This document shows positions 40,364 to 50,277 of a stretch of 58,192 bases of DNA, one piece after another (within the stretch, counting starts at the first letter, position 1; every line of letters begins with the position of its first letter). Origin of the DNA: Bacteroidales bacterium (GTDB taxonomy: Bacteria > Bacteroidota > Bacteroidia > Bacteroidales > VadinHA17); contig JALONT010000033.1 of the NCBI GenBank assembly GCA_025454795.1, positions 1-58,192 on the forward strand, read 5' to 3'. Under the pieces are notes generated by a model. It was not told the DNA's origin and did no database searches. It worked only from the letters and a program-made list of their open reading frames with translations. The translations under genes and the position numbers were made by a program.

Positions 40364-42973
40364 ATGTCAGACAACCCCAAATACGCAGAAACACCGCTGA
40401 TGAAGCAATATTACAGCGTCAAGGCAAAGCATCCTGATGCGATCCTGCTTTTCAGGGTGGGGGATTTTTATGAGACTTTCGGTGAGGATGCCATCAGGGC
40501 ATCAGAAATCCTGGGTATCACGCTTACAAGGAGGGCGAACGGTTCGGCAACATTTGTAGAACTTGCAGGATTTCCATACCATGCACTCGATACATATCTT
40601 CCAAGGCTTGTCAGGGCAGGTCAGAGGGTGGCAATCTGCGAACAGCTTGAGGATCCAAAACTGACTAAAAAAATTGTTAAAAGGGGAATAACAGAGCTGG
40701 TAACACCGGGTATTCTGCTTAATGAAAATGTTCTGAACCATAAGGAGAATAATTTCCTTGCGGCAGTTCATATTGATAAAAAGATTGCAGGCGTGGCATT
40801 CCTGGATATTTCCACCGGCGAGTTCCTTGTGACGGAAGGTACCATAGAATATATAGATCAGATGCTGAATAATTTCCAGCCGAAGGAGGTTCTGTTCGAA
40901 AAAAAGAAGAAAGATCTCTTCCTCGAAAATTTTGGTTCAAAATTTTATACTTTCAAACTGGATGACTGGATATTTACTCCGGAAGCAGCAAATGATCGAC
41001 TTCTTAAACAATTTGAAACCAGTTCATTAAAAGGATTCGGTATCCAGAATTTGTCCTTCGGGATAATTGCTGCAGGTGCAATTCTCTGTTATCTTGACAT
41101 AACTCAGCATGATCAGCTGGGGCATATTACGACACTGGCCAGGATTGAGGAGGAACGTTATGTCTGGCTTGACAAATTCACAATCAGGAACCTCGAACTT
41201 TTTTTCTCTCCATACGAAGGTGCAAAAACCCTGATTGATGTGATGGATCATACCATTTCACCGATGGGCGGCAGACTCCTGAAAAGATGGCTATCCCTGC
41301 CCCTGAAAGATATACTGCCAATAAACGAACGGCTCGATATTGTTCAGCATCTTGTTGAAAAAGGTTCATTCACGGATGAGATCTCCGGGCTTATTAGACA
41401 TATCGGAGACTTAGAAAGACTCGTATCAAAAGTTGCTGTCAGCAGGATTAATCCCAGGGAAGTAGTCCAGCTGAAAAAAGCCCTTAAAGCAATTGAACCC
41501 CTCAAATCTCTTTGCTGCAACAGCGGCTCTGTTCCTCTTGTGCAGATTGGCGAACAGCTGAATCCATGCAAATTGCTGGCAGACAGGATTGAGCATGATA
41601 TAAACAATGATCCGCCGGTAATGATCAACAGGGGAAATATCATTGCTGCAGGAGTCTCTGCAGAGCTTGATGAGCTCCGGACAATACTCTACAGCGGCAA
41701 GGATTACCTTACAGACCTTCAGAACAGGGAAAGCGCACGTACAGGGATTACATCCCTAAAGGTAAGCTACAATAATGTTTTCGGATATTATATTGAGGTG
41801 AGGAATACACACAAAGATAAAGTGCCTCCGGAATGGATAAGGAAACAGACTCTTGTAAGTGCTGAAAGGTATATCACTGAAGAACTAAAGGAATATGAAA
41901 GTAAAATACTTGGGGCTGAAGAAAAAATCCTTGCCATTGAAACGAAGCTTTTCAATGATCTGGTACTGACAATAAACGAGTATATACCTCCCATACAGAT
42001 TAATTCATCGCTGGTAGGAAGAATCGACTGCCTTCAGTCGTTTGCTGTTCTATCGATCCAAAACAATTATGTAAGACCTCTCCTTGACGATTCTAAAATT
42101 CTCGATATCTCAGACGGACGTCATCCTGTAATAGAAAATCAATTGCCCGTTGGTGAATCATATGTGCCGAATGACCTTGTCCTGGATACAGACGAACAGC
42201 AGATAATTATTCTTACCGGCCCCAACATGTCAGGTAAATCTGCACTTCTGAGGCAGACAGCTTTGATAGTTCTTATGGCACAGACAGGATGTTTCGTACC
42301 TGCCAGGGCAGCAAAGATCGGGATAGTTGACAAGATTTTCACCAGGGTGGGCGCCTCAGATAATATAAGTCTCGGGGAATCAACATTTATGGTAGAAATG
42401 AATGAGACAGCCAGTATCCTGAATAATCTGTCGGACAGGAGCCTTGTTTTGCTTGACGAGATCGGACGGGGCACAAGCACCTATGATGGCATATCTATTG
42501 CATGGGCAATGGTTGAATATCTGCATGAGAATAAGCTAAGAGCCAAGACCCTGTTTGCCACTCATTATCACGAGCTTAATGAGATGGAGAATTCATTTTC
42601 AAGAGTTAAAAACTATAATGTCTCTATAAAGGAGATGAATAATAAGGTCATCTTCCTGCGCAAGCTGAAAAGAGGAGGGAGCGAGCACAGTTTTGGCATA
42701 CACGTTGCAAAAATGGCGGGGATGCCCAGAAGCGTTGTAAACAGGGCTGGTGAGATCCTTAAGGAGCTGGAACAAAGCCATAATAAACAGGAGCTTACCA
42801 AACCAATTGCAGATATTGCAGGACACAGGGAAGGATTGCAACTAAGCATTTTCCAGCTTGATGATCCTGTGCTGAAGCAGATCAGGGATGAGATACTTGA
42901 GCTTGATATTGATAACCTGACGCCCCTTGAAGCGCTTAACAAGCTTTATAATATCAAAAAGATACTGAAATAG
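40364..42973 (+). CDS. mutS: DNA mismatch repair protein MutS
   Basis: MutS recognises mismatches and starts repair. The 869 residues hold the mismatch-reading FYE motif ([11 protein letters not shown], about 33-43), connector and lever domains, clamp (about 440-540) and the ATPase with Walker A GPNMSGKS (619-626), [13 protein letters not shown] and ATHYHEL. Length is typical. The start ([20 protein letters not shown]) matches MutS N-termini. MutL is not in the window. A short overlapping frame upstream (40152-40400) is not coding. Confidence 0.98.
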   Translation: MSDNPKYAETPLMKQYYSVKAKHPDAILLFRVGDFYETFGEDAIRASEILGITLTRRANGSATFVELAGFPYHALDTYLPRLVRAGQRVAICEQLEDPKLTKKIVKRGITELVTPGILLNENVLNHKENNFLAAVHIDKKIAGVAFLDISTGEFLVTEGTIEYIDQMLNNFQPKEVLFEKKKKDLFLENFGSKFYTFKLDDWIFTPEAANDRLLKQFETSSLKGFGIQNLSFGIIAAGAILCYLDITQHDQLGHITTLARIEEERYVWLDKFTIRNLELFFSPYEGAKTLIDVMDHTISPMGGRLLKRWLSLPLKDILPINERLDIVQHLVEKGSFTDEISGLIRHIGDLERLVSKVAVSRINPREVVQLKKALKAIEPLKSLCCNSGSVPLVQIGEQLNPCKLLADRIEHDINNDPPVMINRGNIIAAGVSAELDELRTILYSGKDYLTDLQNRESARTGITSLKVSYNNVFGYYIEVRNTHKDKVPPEWIRKQTLVSAERYITEELKEYESKILGAEEKILAIETKLFNDLVLTINEYIPPIQINSSLVGRIDCLQSFAVLSIQNNYVRPLLDDSKILDISDGRHPVIENQLPVGESYVPNDLVLDTDEQQIIILTGPNMSGKSALLRQTALIVLMAQTGCFVPARAAKIGIVDKIFTRVGASDNISLGESTFMVEMNETASILNNLSDRSLVLLDEIGRGTSTYDGISIAWAMVEYLHENKLRAKTLFATHYHELNEMENSFSRVKNYNVSIKEMNNKVIFLRKLKRGGSEHSFGIHVAKMAGMPRSVVNRAGEILKELEQSHNKQELTKPIADIAGHREGLQLSIFQLDDPVLKQIRDEILELDIDNLTPLEALNKLYNIKKILK

Positions 42974-43129
42974 AACTTATTAAAGATCACAATAATATAC
43001 TTACCTCTGCAATTTTGCTGCTTCTCTGATAGCACATCCCGCGGCATCGGGGTTTGAGAGCCACATTTCAGAGTATTTGTGTTATAAGATCACTCCGTGC
43101 GATCCAGCTTTAATGGCAGCTAGGGTAGC

Positions 43130-45050
43130 AGAATAAGTATCCTCAGGCGATGCCTTGCGGCTATCTTTCCCTGTAGGGATGTTGATGTCAATGCCTGGCA
43201 AAAGGTAATTGTCAGTGGTACTGTTACTTCATTATCGGATAACATGCCTTTGCCAGGGGCAACTATTATTGAAAAAGGTTCCGCAATGAATGCGACAACG
43301 ACTAATCTTAATGGGGAGTTTACACTGACGGTTTCCGGGGAACAAGCGATTCTGGTCATTTCTTTATATAGGGATGAAAACACAGGAAGTGACGGTAAAT
43401 GCAGGAAAAGCTCCATTGCTGATTACTATGGAAATAGACAGTTATAGCCTTGAAGAAGTCGTTGTGACAGGTTACGGAACTATTAAAAAGGGAGCATATG
43501 CAGGTTCTGTAAGCATCGTTAAAATGGATAAGCTTGCAGATGTTCCTGTTAATGTTATAGGTCAACTGCTGCAAGGCTCCACTACAGGAGTACAGTTTAC
43601 AAATCCACAATGAGTCCGAATGATATCGAAAGCATTTCAGTTATCAAGGATGCCACTGCAGCCTCACTCTATGGATTGAGGGCAGCAAATGGAGTTATTA
43701 TCATTACTACGAAGAAGGGAATCTCCGGAACGGCTAAAGTAAACTTTAAATCAGAGATGGGATTTTCAGATTTTGCAACTCCTTACAGACCCTTCATGGG
43801 TGGAGATGAAAGAAGGGAAACTATGTACGAAGGTCTGGTAAACAATGGGATCTATTATCAGAATTTGGATCAGGCAGGAGCCACTGCTTATGCTGATGCC
43901 AATATTGACAAATATGCAAAATTACCCTGGACAGGTGTATGGACCGATTGGAAGGCTTCTCTTCAGAAAAGGTAAGTACCGGAATAATGAAGTTTCAATA
44001 ACAGGAGGTAGTGATAAGATAAAATATTTTTCATCATTTGGATATACCGAACAGGAAGGAGTTTCAATCATGAGTTACATGAAACGTTTGTCAGGCCGCT
44101 TAAATTTAAGTTATGATGTATCCAAACGGTTAAGTGCCGGTATGAATACTTTATTCTCTAATGTTAAACAAAGTACAAATACAGAAGGTACAACTTATGT
44201 TGGACCTTTTTATTCAGTCTTTAACACAGTACCACCGCGAGATGTGCCTTTTCTTGAAGATGGAAGATATGCTTTTAACTTTCCAAGAAACGGACAGGGC
44301 AGGAATCCGAAAGCATATGCTGACCTGAACTACCAGCATGAAAACATTATCCGTGCTTACAACACAATTTATGCCGGTTACAGGATAATTGAAGGCCTGG
44401 AGTTTAAATCAACCCTCAACTATGATTTTAACATGATTAAGGGAGAGCAGTTTACCCACCCCCTCTCTGCCTATCCTCTTAGTCTTGGATCTATTTCAAA
44501 AAGTTTTAATGACATTAGAGCTACTGTATGGACCAATAGCTCCCAGTATTTAAAAACCTTCGCCAAAGTCCATAATCTTGATGCTTTGATCGCGTACGAA
44601 ATAAGTGATTATTCCGTTGACAATATTGATGCATCAAAGACAAATCTGGCTAACTGGGATATGGTAGAGCTGGATAACTTTTCTGCTCCCGGAAGTATTG
44701 GCGGATTGCATGAGGGATACAGGATGCTCAGTATTATCTCAAGAGTTAATATTGTCTATCTTGATCCAATTGTTCACAGAGCTAATCCTTCCAATACTAT
44801 TACAGGGACTGTTACTCTGGCACAGGTAATTAAAGAAAGACGCAAAGAACTGGTCGGAGAAGATCACAGGCAATTCGATGCTCTGAGAAATAATGAAACC
44901 ATTGTAAGGATCGGAGGCTGGCACATTCCAAACCTTATTGATGGAGTAAAAAGTTCTAACAAGGATTATTTTCATTCAATGTTACCTGTTCCTAAATATG
45001 AAATGGATGCTAATATCAATATGAAACAGAATCCCGGATATTCTTTATAA
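43130..45050 (+). pseudogene. Decayed SusC receptor fused by deletion to a SusD C-terminus
   Basis: Similarity to SusC/RagA starts near 43205 (VIVSGTVTSLSDNMPLPGAT) with remains of a leader before it. A frameshift lies at about 43370 (before MKTQEVTVNAG). The plug is broken at about 43605: [12 protein letters not shown]-stop runs into [20 protein letters not shown] in another frame, with the middle of the plug missing. A third frameshift is at about 43970. Barrel sequence continues to about 44750 (GGLHEGYRMLSIISRVNI). Then, in the same frame, comes SusD C-terminal sequence (TLAQVIKERRKELVGEDHRQ, then PVPKYEMDANINMKQNPGY). Most of the receptor and nearly all of SusD are gone. Confidence 0.92.
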
Positions 45051-45117
45051 AGCTGATTTACAGAAATTATTCTATTTTTGATCATTTACTGAGCCATCTT
45101 TAATTTATTAATAACGG

Positions 45118-46908
45118 ATGAAGGAAAATATTGTGAACATGATACTGGAGCGTGCTTCACGCTTCAGTTCGCGGGAGGTATTCAGATATAGAAAAGCCGA
45201 AAGCAAAATTTATGAGAGTATCAGCTGGGAGAGCTTTGCAAGTGAATCCCAAAAGGTTTCCAGAGCACTGATCTCTCTGGGATTGGGTCCCTCAGATAAT
45301 ATTGGAATTTTCAGCGAGAACCGTCCGGAATGGGTAATATCAGATCTTGGCATCATAGGGATCAGAAGTGTTGTGGTCCCTTTATATGCAACATCTTCGA
45401 AGCAGCAGCTTAAGTATATTGCTGATGAAACCCAAATGAAATTGATCATTGCCGGGAACCGGGAGCAGTATGAAAAGGCCATCTGGTTACAAAAAAATAC
45501 AAAAACTCTTAAAAAGATAATTGTTTTTGATCCTGATATTGCACCAGATAATGATAGTTGTATAGATTGGCATAAGTTTATTAACCTTGATGCCGGGAAC
45601 AGGTTTGAACCGGAATTGAAGCAAAGAATGCAGGAGATTCAACCCGATGATCTTGTTACTATTATCTATACTTCAGGAACAACGGGCGAATCAAAAGGGG
45701 TGATGCTTACGCATTCAACATTCCTTTATGCATTTAAAATACACGATGAACGACTTAATGTAAATGAAAGAGATGTATCAGTTTGCTTCCTGCCTCTGAG
45801 TCATGTTTTTGAACGTATCTGGACTTACTATCTTCTCTATCGCGGAGCAACTAACGTTTTTATCGACAATCCAAGGGAAGTAGTAACACAGCTTCCCATA
45901 ATCAAACCCACGGTAATGTGTACTGTTCCAAGGTTCTTTGAGAAAACCTTCGAGGGGATACAGTCAGAATTATCTAAATGGTCACCAGTCAAGAAAAAAA
46001 TCTTCAACTGGTCGGTTAAGACAGGTCTTAAGTACTCTGAATACCTCAGCAAAACTCAAAAGCCTCCAATTGGTTTAAGTTTAAAACACGGTGTCGCCGA
46101 TGCACTTGTACTTAAGAAACTGAGAAATATCTTTGGCGGGAAAATAAGATTTATGCCATGTGCAGGCGCCGCAATAAGTCCTTCGCTTCTCAGATTCTTT
46201 CATGCCGCCGGAATTTTTGTCAATTACGGTTACGGGGCGACAGAAACATCGGCTACTGTGTCGTGCTTTAAATCCGACAGGTACGATCTGGATACCTGTG
46301 GAACAATAATGCCCGGGATTGAAGTAAAAATAAGCGAAGAGGGAGAAATTCTGATCAAAGGGGGCACAGTTTTCAAAGGCTACTTCAACAAGCCGGAAGA
46401 GACAGGAAAAACTCTTATCGACGGGTGGTATCATAGCGGCGACCAGGGTTATATTACTCCGGACGGCGACCTGGTGATGACAGACAGGATAAAGGATCTG
46501 ATAAAGACATCTTCAGCGAAGTATGTTTCTCCCCAGAAAATTGAACTTGTATTAGGTCAGGATCCGTTTATTGAACAGATAATTGCCATTGGCGATAAGC
46601 GAAAATATGTTACTGCGCTTATTGTTCCATCTTTTGCGACACTAAAAAGTGAAGCCGAAAAAATGGGGTTTAAAACAACGGAAAATGCAGAATTAATTGT
46701 CAGGAAAGAGATTATCGAATTCTATAATATCAGAATTAATAAGATCCAGGAAGAATTTGCACCTTATGAGAGAGTTGTCAGGTTTAAACTATTACCGGAA
46801 CCCTTCAGCATACAGAATGGGATGCTGACCAATACCCTTAAAGTACGCAGAAACGCATTGATTGAACAATATAAAGAGGATATAGAAAAGATGTACCTAG
46901 CGGGTTAG
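45118..46908 (+). CDS. Long-chain acyl-CoA synthetase (AMP-forming ligase)
   Basis: An adenylate-forming ligase of 596 residues that activates fatty acids with ATP and CoA. Motifs: IIYTSGTTGESKGVMLTH (182-199), LPLSHVFERIWTYY, YGATETSATV, DGWYHSGDQGYI and DRIKDLIKTSSAKYVSPQKI (A10-type). The pattern fits the FAA1/FadD15 branch common in Bacteroidota. It is tail-to-tail with the acyltransferase gene, 12 bases overlapping, both touching lipid metabolism. Confidence 0.95.
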   Translation: MKENIVNMILERASRFSSREVFRYRKAESKIYESISWESFASESQKVSRALISLGLGPSDNIGIFSENRPEWVISDLGIIGIRSVVVPLYATSSKQQLKYIADETQMKLIIAGNREQYEKAIWLQKNTKTLKKIIVFDPDIAPDNDSCIDWHKFINLDAGNRFEPELKQRMQEIQPDDLVTIIYTSGTTGESKGVMLTHSTFLYAFKIHDERLNVNERDVSVCFLPLSHVFERIWTYYLLYRGATNVFIDNPREVVTQLPIIKPTVMCTVPRFFEKTFEGIQSELSKWSPVKKKIFNWSVKTGLKYSEYLSKTQKPPIGLSLKHGVADALVLKKLRNIFGGKIRFMPCAGAAISPSLLRFFHAAGIFVNYGYGATETSATVSCFKSDRYDLDTCGTIMPGIEVKISEEGEILIKGGTVFKGYFNKPEETGKTLIDGWYHSGDQGYITPDGDLVMTDRIKDLIKTSSAKYVSPQKIELVLGQDPFIEQIIAIGDKRKYVTALIVPSFATLKSEAEKMGFKTTENAELIVRKEIIEFYNIRINKIQEEFAPYERVVRFKLLPEPFSIQNGMLTNTLKVRRNALIEQYKEDIEKMYLAG

Positions 46909-47775
46909 CTTAAACCTGTTATGCGACCATAGCCAGTTCTCAGGCTTTTTCAGGATAACCGACTCCAGTTTCCGGGCGTACATTTCAGTAAGAGCTCCCT
47001 CCTTTATTTCAAGTGGTTTTGCAGTAAGCAACGTTAGTTCGACAGTGTAGCAGCCGCGCTTGATCCGTTGAACGTCAATGTAAATTACCGGGAGGTTATC
47101 TAAACGGGCATGTTTCTCTAATCCATGCAGGAAGGGAGTATTGTGGTTCAGAAAATGAATCCAGTATGCTTTTTCACTTATCTTCTTAGGCATTCCCTGG
47201 TCGGCAGCCATAAGAAAAAGAGTTTTGGTACCCTTACATTTTTCAAAGGTTAATGAAGTCTCAAATATTGCTGCAAGTGTCGTCCCAAAGCGGGAGCGGC
47301 TCCAGCGGACAAACTTGTCTATATATTTGTTATTTAGAGGTTTATAAAAAGCAATTACTTTAAAATCCGTTTGCAGACTTGCCGAAAGACTTCCCCATTC
47401 CCAGTTATTATAGTGACCGGTTACACCTATTATGCTTTGCCCCGAAACGGAAAAAGGTTCGATGACTTCCGGGTTAATTATACGATATCTCTTTAAAATC
47501 TGTTTCCGTGATATTGTGAATGACCATATCCCTTCTATTAAGATATCAGCAAGATTTTTATAAAAAAGATGTGTTAACCGTTTTAACTCTTTATCCGGGA
47601 TACCGGGGAATGAACTTTCAAGGTTTTTCTTAACCACATTTTTACGGTACCCGATGATCCTGTGTACTATGAACCGGAACAGATTCGAAAATCCGTAAAG
47701 CAAAGGGACTGGTAATAGCCCGATAAACAATACAGCTATAATAAATAAAAGAGCACCTGGAAGGTTCATGACCAA
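46897..47775 (-). CDS. Lipid A-type lysophospholipid acyltransferase (LpxL/HtrB family)
   Basis: A 292-residue acyltransferase with an N-terminal membrane anchor (MVMNLPGALLFIIAVLFIGL) and the family blocks VTGHYNNWEW (H-x4 catalytic variant, H in GHYNNWE), AADQGMPKK and VIYIDVQRIKRG. It probably adds a secondary acyl chain to lipid A or acts on another lipid. The 3' end overlaps the convergent acyl-CoA synthetase gene by 12 bases. Confidence 0.92.
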   Translation of the reverse strand: MVMNLPGALLFIIAVLFIGLLPVPLLYGFSNLFRFIVHRIIGYRKNVVKKNLESSFPGIPDKELKRLTHLFYKNLADILIEGIWSFTISRKQILKRYRIINPEVIEPFSVSGQSIIGVTGHYNNWEWGSLSASLQTDFKVIAFYKPLNNKYIDKFVRWSRSRFGTTLAAIFETSLTFEKCKGTKTLFLMAADQGMPKKISEKAYWIHFLNHNTPFLHGLEKHARLDNLPVIYIDVQRIKRGCYTVELTLLTAKPLEIKEGALTEMYARKLESVILKKPENWLWSHNRFKLTR

Positions 47776-48057
47776 AAAGTATCAGAATTCTATTCTAAAA
47801 AGATTGACAAAATAGTAATTATAAAATAACCATAAAAATTCATTATTCACAAACTTACAGATCAGGTACCTCCAAATCATCTGCTTTGGAGTGTAACTAA
47901 GAAGCGGGATAACGACAAACTACCATGTATTTTACTAAAAACTAAACCAAAATTCTATAATTAATCATATATTTGTTTATATGATAAGGAACGAATTATA
48001 TTCCAGATCTTATTTTTCCTGCATATCTATCTTATTACTAACTTAAAATGATCCATC

Positions 48058-48855
48058 ATGAAAAAAATTATTCCTCTGATTATTCTTCTTTTCTTTGTCA
48101 TTAATCTGACCGGCTATTCACAGCTTTCTGACAGAGTAAATAGTCCGAGTACTTTTAAAGTCGGGACCCGTCCTTTACAAGGTAATATGGGTTTATATTT
48201 TGGACTTGCATATAATGAGATTGAATATTGGTTTGATCATGATCTTGATTATACTGGTCTCCCGATTGTCAGTCTTAAATACTATATGACTGATAATGAT
48301 GTTATACGGATTGGAATTCAGACATCAAAAACCAAAGAAAAAATCAAGGGTACTGTTGACCCTTTGGTTGATGGATCAAGCCTGACCGAAAAAAACTATG
48401 TCGACAAGGAGTCAAGATTTCTTTTTTCACCCGGTATTGAACACCATTTCACCAGTTCAAATATTCTTGATGTATATGTAGGCGCGCTGCTCCCTTTCGG
48501 ATGGAAAGGTGAAGAATATGTAAATGATGAATCTTATACATTAGGCAGTTATTCGCATTATACACGTTCACTTTTTAGTTTCACTTACGGGTACGAAGTG
48601 TTCGTCGGGATTCAGTCATTTGTTGCCGATCTGCCATTAGCTATTGGTCTTGATTTTGGAGTTGCAGGAATGGGGCACTTAGGAACTCAGTATAAACATG
48701 TTGTGGAAAACAGAAGTGGGACCATTACCACAAAACAGACTTTTTATACTACTGATGCAGATGCTCTTGGAGTTAAATACAAAGACATGTCATCATCTGA
48801 CTCCAAATTCCAGGGGAACGTGCGCCTGACTATTGCCTACTTCTTTAAAAAGTAA
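48058..48855 (+). CDS. Outer-membrane beta-barrel protein
   Basis: A 265-residue exported barrel: signal peptide MKKIIPLIILLFFVINLTGY with SQ cleavage, then short beta strands with aromatic ends (NMGLYFGLAYNEIEYWF; SLKYYMTDNDVIRIGI; ILDVYVGALLPFGW; VRLTIAYFFKK). The aromatic ending is like outer-membrane insertion signals. Upstream is a -7 element TATATTTG (47968-47975) without a clear -33. The 282-base gap before this gene shows nothing else. It is first in a run of four exported proteins ending with the caspase-like gene. Confidence 0.75.
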   Translation: MKKIIPLIILLFFVINLTGYSQLSDRVNSPSTFKVGTRPLQGNMGLYFGLAYNEIEYWFDHDLDYTGLPIVSLKYYMTDNDVIRIGIQTSKTKEKIKGTVDPLVDGSSLTEKNYVDKESRFLFSPGIEHHFTSSNILDVYVGALLPFGWKGEEYVNDESYTLGSYSHYTRSLFSFTYGYEVFVGIQSFVADLPLAIGLDFGVAGMGHLGTQYKHVVENRSGTITTKQTFYTTDADALGVKYKDMSSSDSKFQGNVRLTIAYFFKK

Positions 48856-48976
48856 GTTTTGAAAAATTAATGAATAGTAATGCCGGCATAAATAAGATGT
48901 TCTTAATATTTCCTGTAGTATATATTAATTGAATACCCTTATGCCGGGATCACAAAAACTTATAAAACAGAGACAC

Positions 48977-49426
48977 ATGAAATACTTCATAAAAATATTT
49001 TTATTTTCCTGCCTTGCAATATTATTGATGTCTTCGTGCGCAAGCACCAATACATTCAGAGTTGGAAGAACTTCATCATTTCTCCCCGATCTGATCCGGT
49101 TTGATCTGACATCCGCTGATGTAGAACTTATTGGGGAAATGGATATTTCCGTTAACTATAGCCAATATTTGCTTTTCATTAAGAAATTTGAACTCATTAA
49201 TGATATGGAGGTAAGCAGCAGAACCGTAAATACAATGGTAATGTTTGGGAAACGAAATGTTCCGCTGAGTCCGGTTTTAAACAGAGCTCTTTATGATGTT
49301 TATCTGAAGTATCCTGACGCTGATTTCACTGTACCGGTTTATGTAATTGAAGAACAGCAAAATATGTTCATGGGTAAAAAGATAAAGAAAACTGCAAGGA
49401 TTAAAGCATATAAGATAAAGATTTGA
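48977..49426 (+). CDS. Lipoprotein of unknown function
   Basis: From ATG 48977 the product is 149 residues with a signal peptide and lipobox LLMSSC (Cys at about 22). The mature part has no recognised domain, but contains RFDLTSADVELIGEMDISVN, as in Bacteroidota lipoproteins of unknown role. Sixteen upstream codons to 48929 lie before the signal peptide and are not needed. The stop overlaps the TTG start of the next lipoprotein gene (TTGA). Confidence 0.75.
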   Translation: MKYFIKIFLFSCLAILLMSSCASTNTFRVGRTSSFLPDLIRFDLTSADVELIGEMDISVNYSQYLLFIKKFELINDMEVSSRTVNTMVMFGKRNVPLSPVLNRALYDVYLKYPDADFTVPVYVIEEQQNMFMGKKIKKTARIKAYKIKI

Positions 49427-50244
49427 AAACGCGTTGCCGGTATAGAAAACTTGTTTTTTCAATCTTAGTTCTCCTCCTGGTCCTGGTATCAGCATGTGAG
49501 AAAAAGCAAGAGGAAGCAGTAATTCTGTTAACTCCATTTCAGCTGGTTTTTGCTAATGTTCAACCTTCTGAGGTGGTGTCTCTTGTTATTGACTGTCAAT
49601 CACCGACCGAGATGGAACAATTTAATGTAACCAGCAGAGTCGAAGGGTCATATTCCAGAACAGAACTTGATACAATTATCACGGGAAAGAGATTTTATAT
49701 GAGATTTGATTATCTGGTACCTGACTTATATGAAAGCACCCGGATAATTCTTGAATTTACACTCAGTGATATTTTTGGCAACGTTGTGACAAATGCAAAA
49801 ATTATAGAAGTCGTTGCAACTGCCAAGTACCTTAAAGAAACAGCAGGACATGAGCTTTTTTCAGGCAACTCCGGGAAGCAGAATGCATATAACATTCTTG
49901 CAGGTATTCCTCTTTATATGGGTTTGGATAATAGAGGAATGATGCATATTGCAGACACTTCAGATAGTCCGGTATTAATAAAAAAATGGATATCCCCGGC
50001 TGGCCTGAAGTTTGTGAGGTTCAATGGTTTTGACTATCCTAACTGCACTAACCTCTCGGTCAGAAATTCGTTCAATGCAGGAATAAAAACAGAGTTCGTA
50101 GATAATTTAACTATTGGTGATATTTTTCTGACCCGGATTAATCCCAGCGGCATAATCGAAGAGTATATTGCAATAAAAATAGTAAGCATCATTGACGATA
50201 CAGGTAGCGAGTGGGATCGTTATATTTTCAATCTTAAGAAATAG
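49423..50244 (+). CDS. Lipoprotein of unknown function
   Basis: A 273-residue protein with a TTG start directly overlapping the stop of the previous gene; no ATG is available. The N-terminus (RKLVFSILVLLLVLVSACEK) is a lipoprotein signal with lipobox LVSAC. The body is beta-rich, with an immunoglobulin-like first half (PFQLVFANVQPSEVVSLVID) and an unrecognised second half. It lies between a lipoprotein and the caspase-like gene, as part of one run. Confidence 0.72.
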   Translation: MKTRCRYRKLVFSILVLLLVLVSACEKKQEEAVILLTPFQLVFANVQPSEVVSLVIDCQSPTEMEQFNVTSRVEGSYSRTELDTIITGKRFYMRFDYLVPDLYESTRIILEFTLSDIFGNVVTNAKIIEVVATAKYLKETAGHELFSGNSGKQNAYNILAGIPLYMGLDNRGMMHIADTSDSPVLIKKWISPAGLKFVRFNGFDYPNCTNLSVRNSFNAGIKTEFVDNLTIGDIFLTRINPSGIIEEYIAIKIVSIIDDTGSEWDRYIFNLKK

Positions 50245-50277
50245 ATTTTTCCAATTAACAGGATAATAATATTAAAG

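Noticed and set aside
40152-40400. 82-codon frame before mutS
   Set aside because: It is made of the CACAGAG repeats and overlaps the real mutS start.
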